From CAXWPM01 sp965206125 (GTDB lineage: Bacteria; Acidobacteriota; Terriglobia; 20CM-2-55-15): a stretch of DNA of 64,000 nucleotides. Both the position numbers and the translations under genes were made by a program. The notes under the pieces are model-generated. The model saw only the letters and a program-made list of their open reading frames with translations, had not been told where the DNA came from and did not search any database. The DNA lies in the NCBI GenBank assembly GCA_965206125.1, contig CBDBIN010000044.1, positions 124,001 to 188,000 of the forward strand. Direction: 5' to 3'. Below, one piece after another: positions 1 through 8,200 of this stretch; the first letter of the stretch is position 1, and every line of letters starts with the position of its first letter.

Positions 1-78
1 CAAGAAAATGCTTTACAAACGGGGTGTCCTCGTAGCATAAACCCCGATGAGTATACTTATTGTCAGGAGGACAACAGG

Positions 79-210
79 ATGGAACCGAAGAATATCGAAG
101 GATTCGAACTCGAACTCGAAATTAACATTGAAGAATTAGAGCAGAAGATTGCGCCCGGTGAAACGGTGTGGCCGTTCCCCGGACCCGGCAACCCCTGGGG
201 TGGCCACTAG
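79..210 (+). CDS. 43-aa RiPP-precursor-like peptide
   Basis: An ATG lies 8 bases after a strong AGGAGG (65-70) and opens a 43-codon frame ending in TAG. The first ~28 residues are acidic and probably helical (FELELEINIEELEQKIAPGE), like the leader peptides of ribosomally made, modified peptides. The last 15 (TVWPFPGPGNPWGGH) are Trp, Pro, Gly and Asn rich and lack Cys. A possible -10 box TATACT is at 50-55, and two hairpins follow the stop, the second a good intrinsic terminator, so this looks like a short monocistronic unit. No maturation enzyme is visible because the window begins just upstream. The RiPP reading is inferred from composition and layout; an ordinary small protein remains possible. 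Confidence 0.6.
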   Translation: MEPKNIEGFELELEINIEELEQKIAPGETVWPFPGPGNPWGGH

Positions 211-221
211 AATCTTTTGCA

Positions 222-247
222 CTGCCTCCGTCGTTTGACGGAGGCAG
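222..247 (+). terminator. GC-rich hairpin after the small peptide gene
   Basis: An 11-bp perfect stem (CTGCCTCCGTC, 222-232, with 237-247) and a 4-base loop lie 11 bases after the peptide stop codon. No T run follows, so it may pause polymerase or protect the transcript end rather than terminate alone. Confidence 0.5.
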
Positions 248-278
248 GCATTTCGAGTCTCCGAACTCGAATCTACTT

Positions 279-306
279 AAATGCAGCTGAGGCTGCATTT
301 TTTTTT
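279..306 (+). terminator. Rho-independent terminator
   Basis: A 9-bp perfect stem AAATGCAGC / GCTGCATTT with loop TGAG runs straight into nine T residues (298-306). It closes the small peptide unit and precedes the TPR gene at 321. Confidence 0.85.
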
Positions 307-320
307 GCTCGCTCACCGAC

Positions 321-635
321 ATGTCCCGCATTGACGCGCTCAAAGGCTTCCTCGCTGACGACCCCGGCGATTCTTTCTCCCGCTATGCGCTGGCCCTGGA
401 GTACATCAAGATAGAGCGATTCGGCGAGGCGGTCAGCGAATTCGAATCCATCGGCCGGAACGACCCTGATTACCTTGCGACCTACTACCAACTCGGGAAG
501 GCATACGAACACGAGGGCAGGACCAGCGAGGCGGAGCAGACGTATCGCGCCGGCATCGAAGTCGCCAACCGGGCCGGCGACGCTCATACGAGAGATGAAC
601 TCGGGGAAGCCCTGACCCTTCTGCTGGGTACGTAG
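321..635 (+). CDS. Small TPR-repeat protein
   Basis: 104 residues almost entirely made of tetratricopeptide helices: a first unit around residues 12-45 (SRYALALEYIKIERFGEAVSE) and a second around 48-82 (YYQLGKAYEHEGRTSEAEQ). There is no signal peptide or membrane segment, so a cytoplasmic protein-interaction role is likely; the partner is unknown. The stop TAG abuts the MITE-like element at 635. Without the insertion the gene would overlap the GTG start of the small membrane protein now at 907, so the two probably formed one transcription unit. Confidence 0.75.
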   Translation: MSRIDALKGFLADDPGDSFSRYALALEYIKIERFGEAVSEFESIGRNDPDYLATYYQLGKAYEHEGRTSEAEQTYRAGIEVANRAGDAHTRDELGEALTLLLGT

Positions 636-904
636 TGGCCTGTACCACCCATATTGGGGCCAGCGCCGATGGGTCTTCGAGGCGAGGTCGAGGCGCGAGT
701 CGGAAGTCGATGCTCATTCATCGACGACGGCTCCGAACGACGAGATCGCCTCGAACCCCCATCGGCCCGAAGGGTTGCGGCGAAATGGCATCGTCTTCGG
801 CGTCATCGGCTTCTCGCAATGAAAACCATTTCCTCGGCGCCGATTCCTTGAATCCAATACCATTTGGCCGCAACGCGGGTCCCCATATGGGTGGTACAGG
901 TCAC
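635..904. repeat. 270-bp MITE-like element with terminal inverted repeats
   Basis: The ends are inverted copies of one another: GTGGCCTGTACCACCCATAT at 635-654 and its complement at 885-904 with a single mismatch. The element is flanked by TA on both sides (633-634 and 905-906). Inside, CCGATGGG...TCGAGGCGA pairs with TCGCCTCGA...CCCATCGG, giving a large internal hairpin. No convincing protein is encoded. The structure fits a non-autonomous element with a TA target duplication; the source transposon is not in the window. Confidence 0.7.
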
Positions 905-906
905 TA

Positions 907-1056
907 GTGGCCGAAGGAAGCACGCCCGCCGAACGGACGTTCATCGCCATGCTTCTCGGCTCCCTGATACCCATCGCGGTTGCCATTGCCATCGCCGCTC
1001 TCGGGGGATTCCTCATCTATCTCTTCTGGTTTGGTACTGACTGGATCTTCAACTAG
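907..1056 (+). CDS. Small single-span membrane protein
   Basis: A GTG-started 49-residue frame with one strong hydrophobic stretch (residues ~14-40, FIAMLLGSLIPIAVAIAIA) and a short tail ending in FGTDWIFN. No family recognised. It begins immediately after the MITE-like element; without the insertion its GTG would overlap the TAG of the TPR gene. A hairpin follows the stop directly. The insertion leaves no clear ribosome binding site, so expression may have been reduced. Confidence 0.5.
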   Translation: MAEGSTPAERTFIAMLLGSLIPIAVAIAIAALGGFLIYLFWFGTDWIFN

Positions 1057-1074
1057 GGACAGGGGTGCCTGTCC
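1057..1074. terminator. Hairpin between convergent genes
   Basis: GGACAGG / CCTGTCC with a 4-base loop directly follows the stop of the small membrane protein and faces the end of ligD. It lacks a T run but could serve as a bidirectional transcript end. Confidence 0.45.
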
Positions 1075-1107
1075 CCGGTTAATGGCATCTCGATCCGTCC
1101 GCCCCAA

Positions 1108-3651
1108 TCACTCTAATGCCTGCAGGAACGGCGAGATGTCCTGGCGATCGGTGAGAACGGGTGCCCACAGGTCGCCGACCCGCTTCAGCCGCCGGAATAT
1201 CGTCCGGATGTTGTACTTCACCGGATCGATCGGACGGCGTAGTTCTTCCCACCGAAGCGGCGTCGATACAGGCGCTCCGGGACGTGCCCGGGGCGAATAC
1301 ACCGAAGCGACGGTTTTCCCCCTCACGTTTTGCAGAAAGTCGATGTACACGTTCTTGGGACGGCGGCTGACAACCCGTTCGATCGTGGCCAGCTCGGGAA
1401 CCCGGGCGACGACGATCGAAGCGATCGCCTCGGCAAAAACACGGACATCCTGATAGCTGAAGGTGTCCTCCAGAATCGGCAGGTAGATGTGAATGCCGCT
1501 CGCTCCGGAGGTCTTCGGGTAGGCGCGAAGCTCAAGTTCGTCCAGGGCCTTCTTGATTTCCAGAGCCACCTTCTGAGAAACCCGGTACGGCGTGCCCTCG
1601 ACCGGGTCGAGATCGAAGATCACGTAATCGGCATAGTCCAGCCGACCCAGCCGGGAACTCCAGGGGTTCTGTGTGATGGCGGCCATGTTGGCCAGATAAA
1701 TGAGCATCTCCCGGTCGGCGCCGATGAAGTATCGTGTGTCTTTTTCGACGTCCTCGCTCCAGAGCGACCCGGTACGGAGCCACTCGGGCGTGTAGTCGGC
1801 GGCGTCCTTCTGGTAGAAGTACTCGCCGTGGATGCCGTTAGGATATCTCTTGAGGATAAGGGGTCGGTCCTGGAGATATGGAATGAGAAAGCTGGAGATC
1901 TCGTCGTAGAAACCGATGAGGTCGCCCTTGGTAAACCCGTCGTCCGGCCAGAACACCTTGTCCATGTTCGTTAGCTGAACGCGCGTCCCGAAACTTGCGC
2001 CGGGCTCGGGTTCCGGACGGCCCGCTTCGGGCGGCTGCTCTTGGGCGGCTACGGGGTCCGGTTCAGGATCCTCTCGGACGAGACATGCCGACGGGGCGAC
2101 ATCGTCTCGAAACCGCAGAAAGACCGGGGCACGGAGTTTCCCATCGGGCGTCCACTCATTGAACTTCACTTCGGCGACCAGCTGAGGAGACACCCAGATC
2201 GCCTTGGACAACTCTGCCGGCACGGCCGGAAACGGCGCCTTTTTGCGCACGAGCTTCTGGAGGTTCGCGTGGGCCTGGGCCAGACCCGCGTCGTCGAATC
2301 CGGCGCCCGCCCGGCCGACGTATACGAGACGACCGCGGCTGTCGTACTGGCCGAGGACGAGCGCACCGAAGTGTTTCCGCGATGCCGCCGGTGGGGTAAA
2401 GCCGACGACGACGAATTCCTCCGAGCGCGTTGTCTTGATCTTGAGCCACTGGCGAGAACGCCCCTGCCGATACGTGGAGTCTTTGCGTTTAGCGATCATT
2501 CCCTCGAGGTCATGCGCCGATGCGACTTCGAAGAACTCGCGGCCCCGCCCCTCCACGTGGTCGGTGTAACGGATCCATCCCCGATCATCGGGGATCAGTT
2601 TCCGCAAGATGGCCTTCCGGTCGAGGAGCGGGCACGCCACCAAACTGTATCCGTTGATGTTGAGCAGGTCGAACGCGTACAAGTAGGCGGGTATGGCGGT
2701 GTCGGCCTTCTCGATGTCGCTTTCCCCGGTCAGGTTGATTCTCGGCTGGATCAGGTTGAAGCGGGAGCGACCCGCCTCGTCGAACACGACGATCTCGCCG
2801 TCGATCACCGCCTGGTCGACCGGCAGCGCAGCCAGGGCGCGCACCAGCGTTGGAAAGCGCCTGCCGATCGGTTTCTCGTTGCGGCTGTGAACATGTATGT
2901 CCGCGCCGTCCTTCGAAACGATGGCGCGGATACCGTCCAGCTTCATCTCGAACAGCCATTCCTCCCCATCAAACGCCCCTTCTCGCAAAGTCGCCAGCAT
3001 CGGGGACACTTCCCGAGGCGGAGCCATTCGGCGGCCCTTCTTCATGCCGCGTTTCTCGAGTTCCCTCTCGAGTTCCACATGCCAGTGTCGGGCCTCGGCG
3101 CCCTTCTCACCAACCTGTTCGACAAGCAGGCCCGAAACCACCGATTCGGGCCGCAGTTCCGTGATATCCGCCACGCCGGCATGATCGTCCCGGACCTTGA
3201 AGAAGATCCACTGTCGTTCGCCCCGGCGCGTTTCGACGAGCACCCACTTCCCACCCAGCTTCTTTCCGTGCAGGACAAAGTGGAACTTCCTTTTCTTCCA
3301 GCCGTCCTGGGCCGTCGACGGATCGACCATCTCGTAGGTGCCATGGTCCCAGATGATGACATTGCCCGCTCCGTAGTTGCCTTTGGGGATCACGCCTTCG
3401 AAGCCGCCGTAGTCGACGGGATGGTCTTCGGTCTGCACGGCCAGGCGTTTTTCCCCGGGGTCGAGCGACGGCCCCTTCGGGACCGCCCACGACCGGAGGA
3501 CGCCATCCATCTCCAGACGGAGGTCGTAATGGAGGCGCGATGCCCGGTGCTTCTGTATGACGAAAGAGCTACCCGGCCGCTTCTTGGGCCGGCCCTCTGG
3601 CTCGGGCGTCTCGTCGAACCTGCGCTTCTTGTTGTATTCCTGAAGTCCCAT
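1108..3651 (-). CDS. ligD: ATP-dependent DNA ligase D, three-domain
   Basis: 847 residues in the order 3'-phosphoesterase (~28-185; HYDLRLEMDG, DHPVDYGGFEG), ATP-dependent ligase (~213-520; adenylated Lys237 in EMKLDG) and primase-polymerase (~570-840; metal-binding VIFDLDP at ~677). This is the enzyme that trims, fills and seals double-strand breaks in bacterial non-homologous end joining with Ku. The ATG at 3651 was chosen because the phosphoesterase domain follows closely; the open frame upstream to 4038 is antisense to another gene and has no domain. No Ku gene is in the window. Size and domain order match the Pseudomonas-type enzyme. Confidence 0.95.
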   Translation of the reverse strand: MGLQEYNKKRRFDETPEPEGRPKKRPGSSFVIQKHRASRLHYDLRLEMDGVLRSWAVPKGPSLDPGEKRLAVQTEDHPVDYGGFEGVIPKGNYGAGNVIIWDHGTYEMVDPSTAQDGWKKRKFHFVLHGKKLGGKWVLVETRRGERQWIFFKVRDDHAGVADITELRPESVVSGLLVEQVGEKGAEARHWHVELERELEKRGMKKGRRMAPPREVSPMLATLREGAFDGEEWLFEMKLDGIRAIVSKDGADIHVHSRNEKPIGRRFPTLVRALAALPVDQAVIDGEIVVFDEAGRSRFNLIQPRINLTGESDIEKADTAIPAYLYAFDLLNINGYSLVACPLLDRKAILRKLIPDDRGWIRYTDHVEGRGREFFEVASAHDLEGMIAKRKDSTYRQGRSRQWLKIKTTRSEEFVVVGFTPPAASRKHFGALVLGQYDSRGRLVYVGRAGAGFDDAGLAQAHANLQKLVRKKAPFPAVPAELSKAIWVSPQLVAEVKFNEWTPDGKLRAPVFLRFRDDVAPSACLVREDPEPDPVAAQEQPPEAGRPEPEPGASFGTRVQLTNMDKVFWPDDGFTKGDLIGFYDEISSFLIPYLQDRPLILKRYPNGIHGEYFYQKDAADYTPEWLRTGSLWSEDVEKDTRYFIGADREMLIYLANMAAITQNPWSSRLGRLDYADYVIFDLDPVEGTPYRVSQKVALEIKKALDELELRAYPKTSGASGIHIYLPILEDTFSYQDVRVFAEAIASIVVARVPELATIERVVSRRPKNVYIDFLQNVRGKTVASVYSPRARPGAPVSTPLRWEELRRPIDPVKYNIRTIFRRLKRVGDLWAPVLTDRQDISPFLQALE

Positions 3652-3704
3652 GCTCCAGTGTCCTAGCCCACACTCCGCTGATTCGGGCTCGCGTTGACGT
3701 TCGG

Positions 3705-3710
3705 TATAAT
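3705..3710 (+). promoter_or_regulatory. Perfect -10 box, possibly for a leaderless transcript
   Basis: TATAAT ends 7 bases before the ATG at 3718, so transcription would start at or next to the start codon. No good -35 box is seen at the usual distance, and there is no Shine-Dalgarno sequence. A leaderless mRNA is the simplest reading. Confidence 0.4.
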
Positions 3711-3717
3711 ACGCATC

Positions 3718-3987
3718 ATGGGCCGAAAGCGAATCAAGAAGAAGGACGCCGTCATCCCTTTCCGCGAGACCGTAGCATACCGCTTCATTATTTCCGCCAG
3801 CTCCCTGCTGCTGTTCCTGGTCGCGGGTTTCTACACGATATCGGCTTTCAGCTCTGCGAGTTCGTCGGCATTCATCGTGCCGGCCGCCGTGGCGGTCGGT
3901 GCGATCATCCTGGCCTTCTACAACCTGAGTCAGATGAAGAACGCCAAATCGCCGCGCCGGACGGCCGAGAAGATCAGGCTCCGATGA
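3718..3987 (+). CDS. Small two-span membrane protein
   Basis: 89 residues with a very basic start (MGRKRIKKKD), two hydrophobic segments (~23-43 and ~53-70) and a basic tail ending in AEKIRLR. No family recognised. It is divergent from ligD and overlaps the downstream TPR gene by 4 bases (ATGA), which indicates translational coupling. The longer frame from 3694 would start inside the -10 region, so ATG 3718 is preferred. Confidence 0.6.
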   Translation: MGRKRIKKKDAVIPFRETVAYRFIISASSLLLFLVAGFYTISAFSSASSSAFIVPAAVAVGAIILAFYNLSQMKNAKSPRRTAEKIRLR

Positions 3988-4865
3988 TGGTCCGCGCGGT
4001 CCTTCTGATGATGATAGGGCTGCAGGGGCCGCTGCCACAGCAACTCAACGTCCGAGCCGGGACCACGTCGATCGAATTCTACGAGGGACTCGAAGGCCCG
4101 CTCTACCGCCAGGGACTCGGGCTCTTCGAGAGCGGTGAATACGGGCAGGCGCTCGTCCGATTTGAGGAGTTGTACGAGGCGGCGTCCCATCCCGCCGCGC
4201 TGTTTCTTGCCGGCAACGCGCTGTACCAACTCGGCGAGCTCGACCGGGCGATCGACGTGTACCTGCGCGTCATCGACGAAGGTCTCGACCGAATGCCGGA
4301 CGTCCACTACAACCTCGCAAACGCCTACTACGGAAAATATCGGCGGCGAGAGGCGATCGAGTCGTTTCGGCGCGTTCTCGAACTGACCGAAGGCCGCGAC
4401 GCGATGGCCCATTACCATCTTGGCATCCTCCTCGACGGTGAAGGCGCGCACGAAGAGTCCATCGCACACTACCTCAGGACGGTCGAGCTCACCGAGGATG
4501 GCGAGCCGCTCGCCCGGCAGCACCTCGGCGTAGCGTACTTTATGAACGGACAGTATGAAGAGTCGGTCGAAGAGCTGGAGATCTACGTGGGCCAGGTCCC
4601 GGACGACGCCGGCGGCTACCTGAACCTGGGCATCGCGCTACGCTACGCCGGCCGGATGGACGAGGCATTGGAGCAGTTCGACGAGTCGCTGAACGTCAGC
4701 GGAAACCGCCTTGCTCCCGCCCATTACGAACTCGGCCGTATCCATGCCGAACGTGGGGACTACCGGCGTGCGATCGAACATTTCGAGGCGGCCATCGCCG
4801 GCGGGCACACGAGTCCAAAAATCGAGCAGGAATACGAAGCAGTCAAACGCAAGGCCGGCGGCTAG
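3984..4865 (+). CDS. Exported TPR-repeat protein
   Basis: 293 residues: a short hydrophobic N-terminus (MMVRAVLLMMIGLQGPL) that looks like a signal peptide, then about seven tetratricopeptide units from residue ~38 to the end (for example YRQGLGLFESGEYGQALVRF and HYNLANAYYGKYRRREAIES). It probably acts as a periplasmic or membrane-associated scaffold. It is translationally coupled to the small membrane protein before it, suggesting the two work together. The partner is unknown. Confidence 0.75.
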   Translation: MMVRAVLLMMIGLQGPLPQQLNVRAGTTSIEFYEGLEGPLYRQGLGLFESGEYGQALVRFEELYEAASHPAALFLAGNALYQLGELDRAIDVYLRVIDEGLDRMPDVHYNLANAYYGKYRRREAIESFRRVLELTEGRDAMAHYHLGILLDGEGAHEESIAHYLRTVELTEDGEPLARQHLGVAYFMNGQYEESVEELEIYVGQVPDDAGGYLNLGIALRYAGRMDEALEQFDESLNVSGNRLAPAHYELGRIHAERGDYRRAIEHFEAAIAGGHTSPKIEQEYEAVKRKAGG

Positions 4866-4904
4866 GGCTACCGCCGGTCGTCCCCGCGGACTGTAGGCAA
4901 GATC

Positions 4905-4985
4905 TTCACCGCAAAGACGCTAAGGCGCAAAGAGATCCCTTTCTTAAGAACTAAGACCTTTGCGTCTTTGCGCCTTTGCGGTGAA
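4905..4985. repeat. Imperfect palindrome between convergent genes
   Basis: TTCACCGCAAAGACGC at 4905-4920 faces a near complement ending GCGCCTTTGCGGTGAA at 4985, with mixed GCAAAGACGC/GGCGCAAAG repeats on both arms and an AT-rich centre. The arms fold into a hairpin of about 80 bases. It probably ends transcripts from both the TPR gene and the glycosyltransferase gene. Confidence 0.6.
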
Positions 4986-5033
4986 AGCTCCAGGACGTTT
5001 CGAAACGTCGACCTGCTGCAGGCGGGTGGATGA

Positions 5034-6203
5034 TCAGTCGGTTTTGGTGGGGACTCCGGGTTTCGAAGAGGCTGGGATCTCGATCCCCAAACCTATCGTC
5101 CGGCCACGGCGCAGCTCGATGAGCATCAGCACGAGCGCGAATGAATGTGCGAAGAACCAGAACGGCGCAAACCAGGTCGCAGCACCGAGGCGACGGGAGT
5201 AACAAAAGTAGCTGATCGCCATCAGGCCGTAACTGGACGCCGCGAAATAGAGGATCCCCATACCCGCAACGCTGGTCGACGGCGAAAACAGCCCGAACAC
5301 GATGCCGATAACCGAAACGATCGAAACGACCGCACTTCCGACGACGAAGGCCGACACCCGGCCGACGCTCAACACCTCGGTGTCGACATTCGACATGAGC
5401 GACCGGGCCGTGGCCTCCCGGGAAATCCACCCGGACCCGTCTCCCTGAAACGTCCGCAGGCCTTCTGACCGGTAGCTCCACAGCGTCCAGCCCGCCTCGT
5501 TCAAAATTCCCGGCAGGCGGTTCATCTTGTTAATGACGGTGTGCGTATGCCCGTGCAGCAGCAGGAAGGGCTCGACGAGGTTCATTCTCTGGGACTTCTC
5601 GCGCCCCCTGTCGACGACGCGGATCATCCTCACGAACCACTCCAGCGACGGCGCCAGCAGCTTCTGCGCGAGCGACCGACACTCGATGCCGGGACTCAGC
5701 GCGACCGCTGTGATGTCCTCGCTCGTCGCAAATTCGAGAGCCGATTCCAGCGCATGTCGGTCCAGAACCACGTCGGATTCCAGAACCAGCAGCCAGGAAC
5801 CCCGGACGCTCGCGTGCGCGTGGTCCAACGCACGGATCCGGTCGGTCTCGGCGTCCAGAGCAAACGGCACCGGCACCGCTCGGACCGGGATATGGGACCG
5901 GATCGAAACGAAATCTCCGGCCACTCTCGCGTGCCGTTCGTCGCGTTCGTCATAGATGAGCAGTAGCTCGATAAAAGGGTAGGACTGGTCGAGAATGGAC
6001 CCGACGGTGATCCGGATGTCTTCGGCCGAACCTCTGAGAGGAACGAGAGCCGAGATGACGCCTTCGGTGCCCGAGGACCGGCGCGCCCCGAGCTGATTCC
6101 TGCGAGTGAGAGCGAGCCAGCTCTCGAGGAAAATGACAAGTGTCGCGAGGGCTGAAATCCAGCACACGAACAGCAACACATATTGGGCCAGGGCACCGAG
6201 CAT
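5034..6203 (-). CDS. Membrane glycosyltransferase, family 2-like
   Basis: 389 residues. One N-terminal membrane segment (~1-25), a GT-A catalytic region (~48-270) with LLLIYDERDERH and the acidic LVLESDVVLD in the position of the metal-binding DxD, and three C-terminal membrane segments (~278-372). The layout resembles processive or lipid-linked sugar transferases of the GT2 group. Acceptor and sugar cannot be told from sequence. ATG 6203 is preferred to the TTG at 6239. The gene stands alone between a hairpin and the exonuclease gene. Confidence 0.7.
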   Translation of the reverse strand: MLGALAQYVLLFVCWISALATLVIFLESWLALTRRNQLGARRSSGTEGVISALVPLRGSAEDIRITVGSILDQSYPFIELLLIYDERDERHARVAGDFVSIRSHIPVRAVPVPFALDAETDRIRALDHAHASVRGSWLLVLESDVVLDRHALESALEFATSEDITAVALSPGIECRSLAQKLLAPSLEWFVRMIRVVDRGREKSQRMNLVEPFLLLHGHTHTVINKMNRLPGILNEAGWTLWSYRSEGLRTFQGDGSGWISREATARSLMSNVDTEVLSVGRVSAFVVGSAVVSIVSVIGIVFGLFSPSTSVAGMGILYFAASSYGLMAISYFCYSRRLGAATWFAPFWFFAHSFALVLMLIELRRGRTIGLGIEIPASSKPGVPTKTD

Positions 6204-6265
6204 CTTCCTATCTAAGGCCCCCGCCCGGCTTGTTGTCAACCGAGAACACCAAGTGTCCTCGCCGA

Positions 6266-6892
6266 TTACCGCTGGTAAGGGCGGATGCGTTCGTAGAGTT
6301 CGGCCGTGGCCTTGCAGTCGGCCAGGCAGTAGTGGGCGATCTCGTCCAGACGTCCCTGCTTGAAGTAATCGCCGACTTTGCTGCCGTCAATACCGTCCTT
6401 TGGGGAAGGCACACCAAAGATCTCGCAGAAGAACTCCAACGTCCCCTTCCGGTACCGGTCGTAGTTGGTCAGCGCTTCACGTACGTCGAAGTGGCGATCT
6501 GTCGCAAAGCGGCGAGTATCGAGAAGGACCTCCCGCGGCGGGGGCACATGGAGGATCGCGCTGCGAAGGTTGATGTAGGGAAAATCGAAGGACTTGCCGT
6601 TGAACGTGACCAGGCGCCCCGGTCGAATCTGGGCCAGATCCGCCCAGAAGTTGGCAAGCAGCTCGCGCTCGTCGGCCTGACAGTAGGCCCGCGAGCGATC
6701 TCGCTCGATCCAGTAGACCCCGATACAGACGATGCGTCCCGTACACGGATCCAAGCCGAAACGGTCCAGGACCGCCTCGCGCGCCTCCTCGTCATCCACG
6801 TTGAGCAGGATCTCCAAGGCGCGCGGCGGGATCTGATCCGGTTCCTGTCCGACGGTCTCGATATCGACAACAAGCGTGCTGGGACTGGCCAT
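6266..6892 (-). CDS. 3'-5' exonuclease, DEDDy type (PolB-exonuclease-like)
   Basis: 208 residues. Motif I LVVDIETV carries the DxE pair, VTFNGKSFDFPYI gives motif II Asp, and HYCLADCKAT fits motif III Y-x3-D. This is the predicted 3'-5' exonuclease family related to the proofreading domain of family B polymerases, without a polymerase. It probably acts in nucleic acid repair or turnover. ATG 6892 is preferred over a TTG at 6919. It lies upstream of the glycosyltransferase gene on the same strand, with 62 bases between them. Confidence 0.8.
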   Translation of the reverse strand: MASPSTLVVDIETVGQEPDQIPPRALEILLNVDDEEAREAVLDRFGLDPCTGRIVCIGVYWIERDRSRAYCQADERELLANFWADLAQIRPGRLVTFNGKSFDFPYINLRSAILHVPPPREVLLDTRRFATDRHFDVREALTNYDRYRKGTLEFFCEIFGVPSPKDGIDGSKVGDYFKQGRLDEIAHYCLADCKATAELYERIRPYQR

Positions 6893-7055
6893 GAGGGGTT
6901 CCGACCCAATGCTACCCAATCCCCGGTCAGATCAGGTTCCCCGAAATTTCCGGCGGCGCTAAGAACGTGGGCTGAACTGGGCGGCTCCATGTACAATGCG
7001 GAGGAATCGTCGGGCTTTCACATGCAAACGCCCCATGGCGAATCAGGAGGAATAC

Positions 7056-7439
7056 ATGACTCGAACGATTATCCGCTACGGCCTTCTTCTGGCGCTTGTC
7101 TGGATCGTGATCGCACCGTCACAGGCCGAAGCACAGAGCCTGACAGGCAAATGGGTCGTCACGCTGGAATCGCCGCAGGGACCGAACGACATGAACATGA
7201 CCCTGACGATGGCCGGCGCCAAGCTCACTGGCGAGATTTCCAGCCCGATGGGCTCGATGAAGATCGAAGGCGGAATCGATGAGGAGGGCAACATCACGTT
7301 CGAGTTCACCTTCGAGCAGCAAGGTGAGAAGATCCTGATCAGCTTCTGGGGATACAGCGACGAGGACGTGGAGTACCTGGAAGGGGAAGTCGACTTCGGA
7401 GGCTTCGCCAGCGGGTACTGGTCGGCCGTTCGGGAGTAG
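7056..7439 (+). CDS. Small exported beta-rich protein
   Basis: 127 residues with a clear signal peptide (TRTIIRYGLLLALVWIVIAP, predicted cut after AEA) and a mature part of alternating beta-type segments (SLTGKWVVTLESPQGP ... KLTGEISSPMGSMKIEGGID). The pattern of T/SGKW and repeated E/G strands recalls small lipocalin- or META-like exported proteins common in Acidobacteriota. The start follows AGGAGG (7045-7050) by 5 bases. Function unknown. It converges on the SDR gene with 5 bases between the stops. Confidence 0.6.
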   Translation: MTRTIIRYGLLLALVWIVIAPSQAEAQSLTGKWVVTLESPQGPNDMNMTLTMAGAKLTGEISSPMGSMKIEGGIDEEGNITFEFTFEQQGEKILISFWGYSDEDVEYLEGEVDFGGFASGYWSAVRE

Positions 7440-7444
7440 CGAGA

Positions 7445-8200
7445 CTACATTCGTGAGGTCAGCCCACCGTCCACTGTCAACACCTGCCCGGTGAGGTAGT
7501 TGTCCGGTTCGAGGAACAGTGCGATCGCACGTGCGATATCCTCCGCTCGCCCAAACCGCGTGATCACGTCCTTCTCAATGTAGGGATCGTACTTCCCGCT
7601 CCCGACGCTCTTCTCGGCCATGCCCGATGTCGTGACTCCGGGAGCGACGACGTTGACGCGAATTCCCCCCGATCCTCCCCACTGCTTGGCCAGAATCCGG
7701 GCGGCATGAACCAGGGCGGCTTTTGGCGCGGCATAGGCGGTGCTTCCGGGAAATACTCCGATTGCCTGCATCGTCGATATGAACACGATGCTCGCGTCTG
7801 CCAGACCCACTGCAGCGGCGAAGTCCCGGGCAAGCAGGACGGGCGCCACATAGTTGATCCGGGCAGAGGCAAGCAGGTCATCCGCTTCGGCCGTCTCGAT
7901 CGGTACGCGCGACGGCGCACCAACCAGCGGGACCAGTCCGTAGAGCGTGCCGGCATCCGCCCCCGCCTGGATGAGACGAGCCCGCGTGGATGCCTCGAGG
8001 ACGTCGCCCGAAACGACGGGCGCGCGAACGCCGTAGCGATCCTCGATTGCATCGGACAAATGCCGGGCGCGTTCGACCTGCTCCATGCATCCGATCACCG
8101 GAATGAAGCCGCGCGAAGCCAGCAGTTTCGCCGTTGCGGCGCCGAGTCCTCCCGAACCACCAGCCAGGATGATGCTGGCGGCCCTCTGCCCCTCGGTCAT
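7445..8200 (-). CDS. Short-chain dehydrogenase/reductase
   Basis: 251 residues with the classical SDR plan: nucleotide-binding LAGGSGGLG near residue 12, active-site Ser in IVFISTMQ, catalytic YAAPK, and the C-terminal ITGQV-like TGQVLTVDGG. The usual NNAG motif is replaced by VPLVGAP, so it diverges from FabG proper. It starts with an ATGA overlap to the stop of the DUF6178-like gene, so both are read from one message. The substrate cannot be predicted. Confidence 0.85.
   Translation of the reverse strand: MTEGQRAASIILAGGSGGLGAATAKLLASRGFIPVIGCMEQVERARHLSDAIEDRYGVRAPVVSGDVLEASTRARLIQAGADAGTLYGLVPLVGAPSRVPIETAEADDLLASARINYVAPVLLARDFAAAVGLADASIVFISTMQAIGVFPGSTAYAAPKAALVHAARILAKQWGGSGGIRVNVVAPGVTTSGMAEKSVGSGKYDPYIEKDVITRFGRAEDIARAIALFLEPDNYLTGQVLTVDGGLTSRM

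Noticed and set aside
2041..3666. Long plus-strand frame (541 codons) opposite ligD
   Set aside because: It is antisense to a gene with clear domains, and its composition (Arg/His/Pro-rich, no domain) is that of a shadow frame in GC-rich DNA.
3694..3699. TTGACG as a -35 box for the promoter at 3705
   Set aside because: Only 5 bases separate it from TATAAT; the usual spacing is 16-18.
3652..4038. N-terminal extension of LigD
   Set aside because: It overlaps a divergent membrane-protein gene and its promoter, and has no similarity to LigD; the family begins close to ATG 3651.
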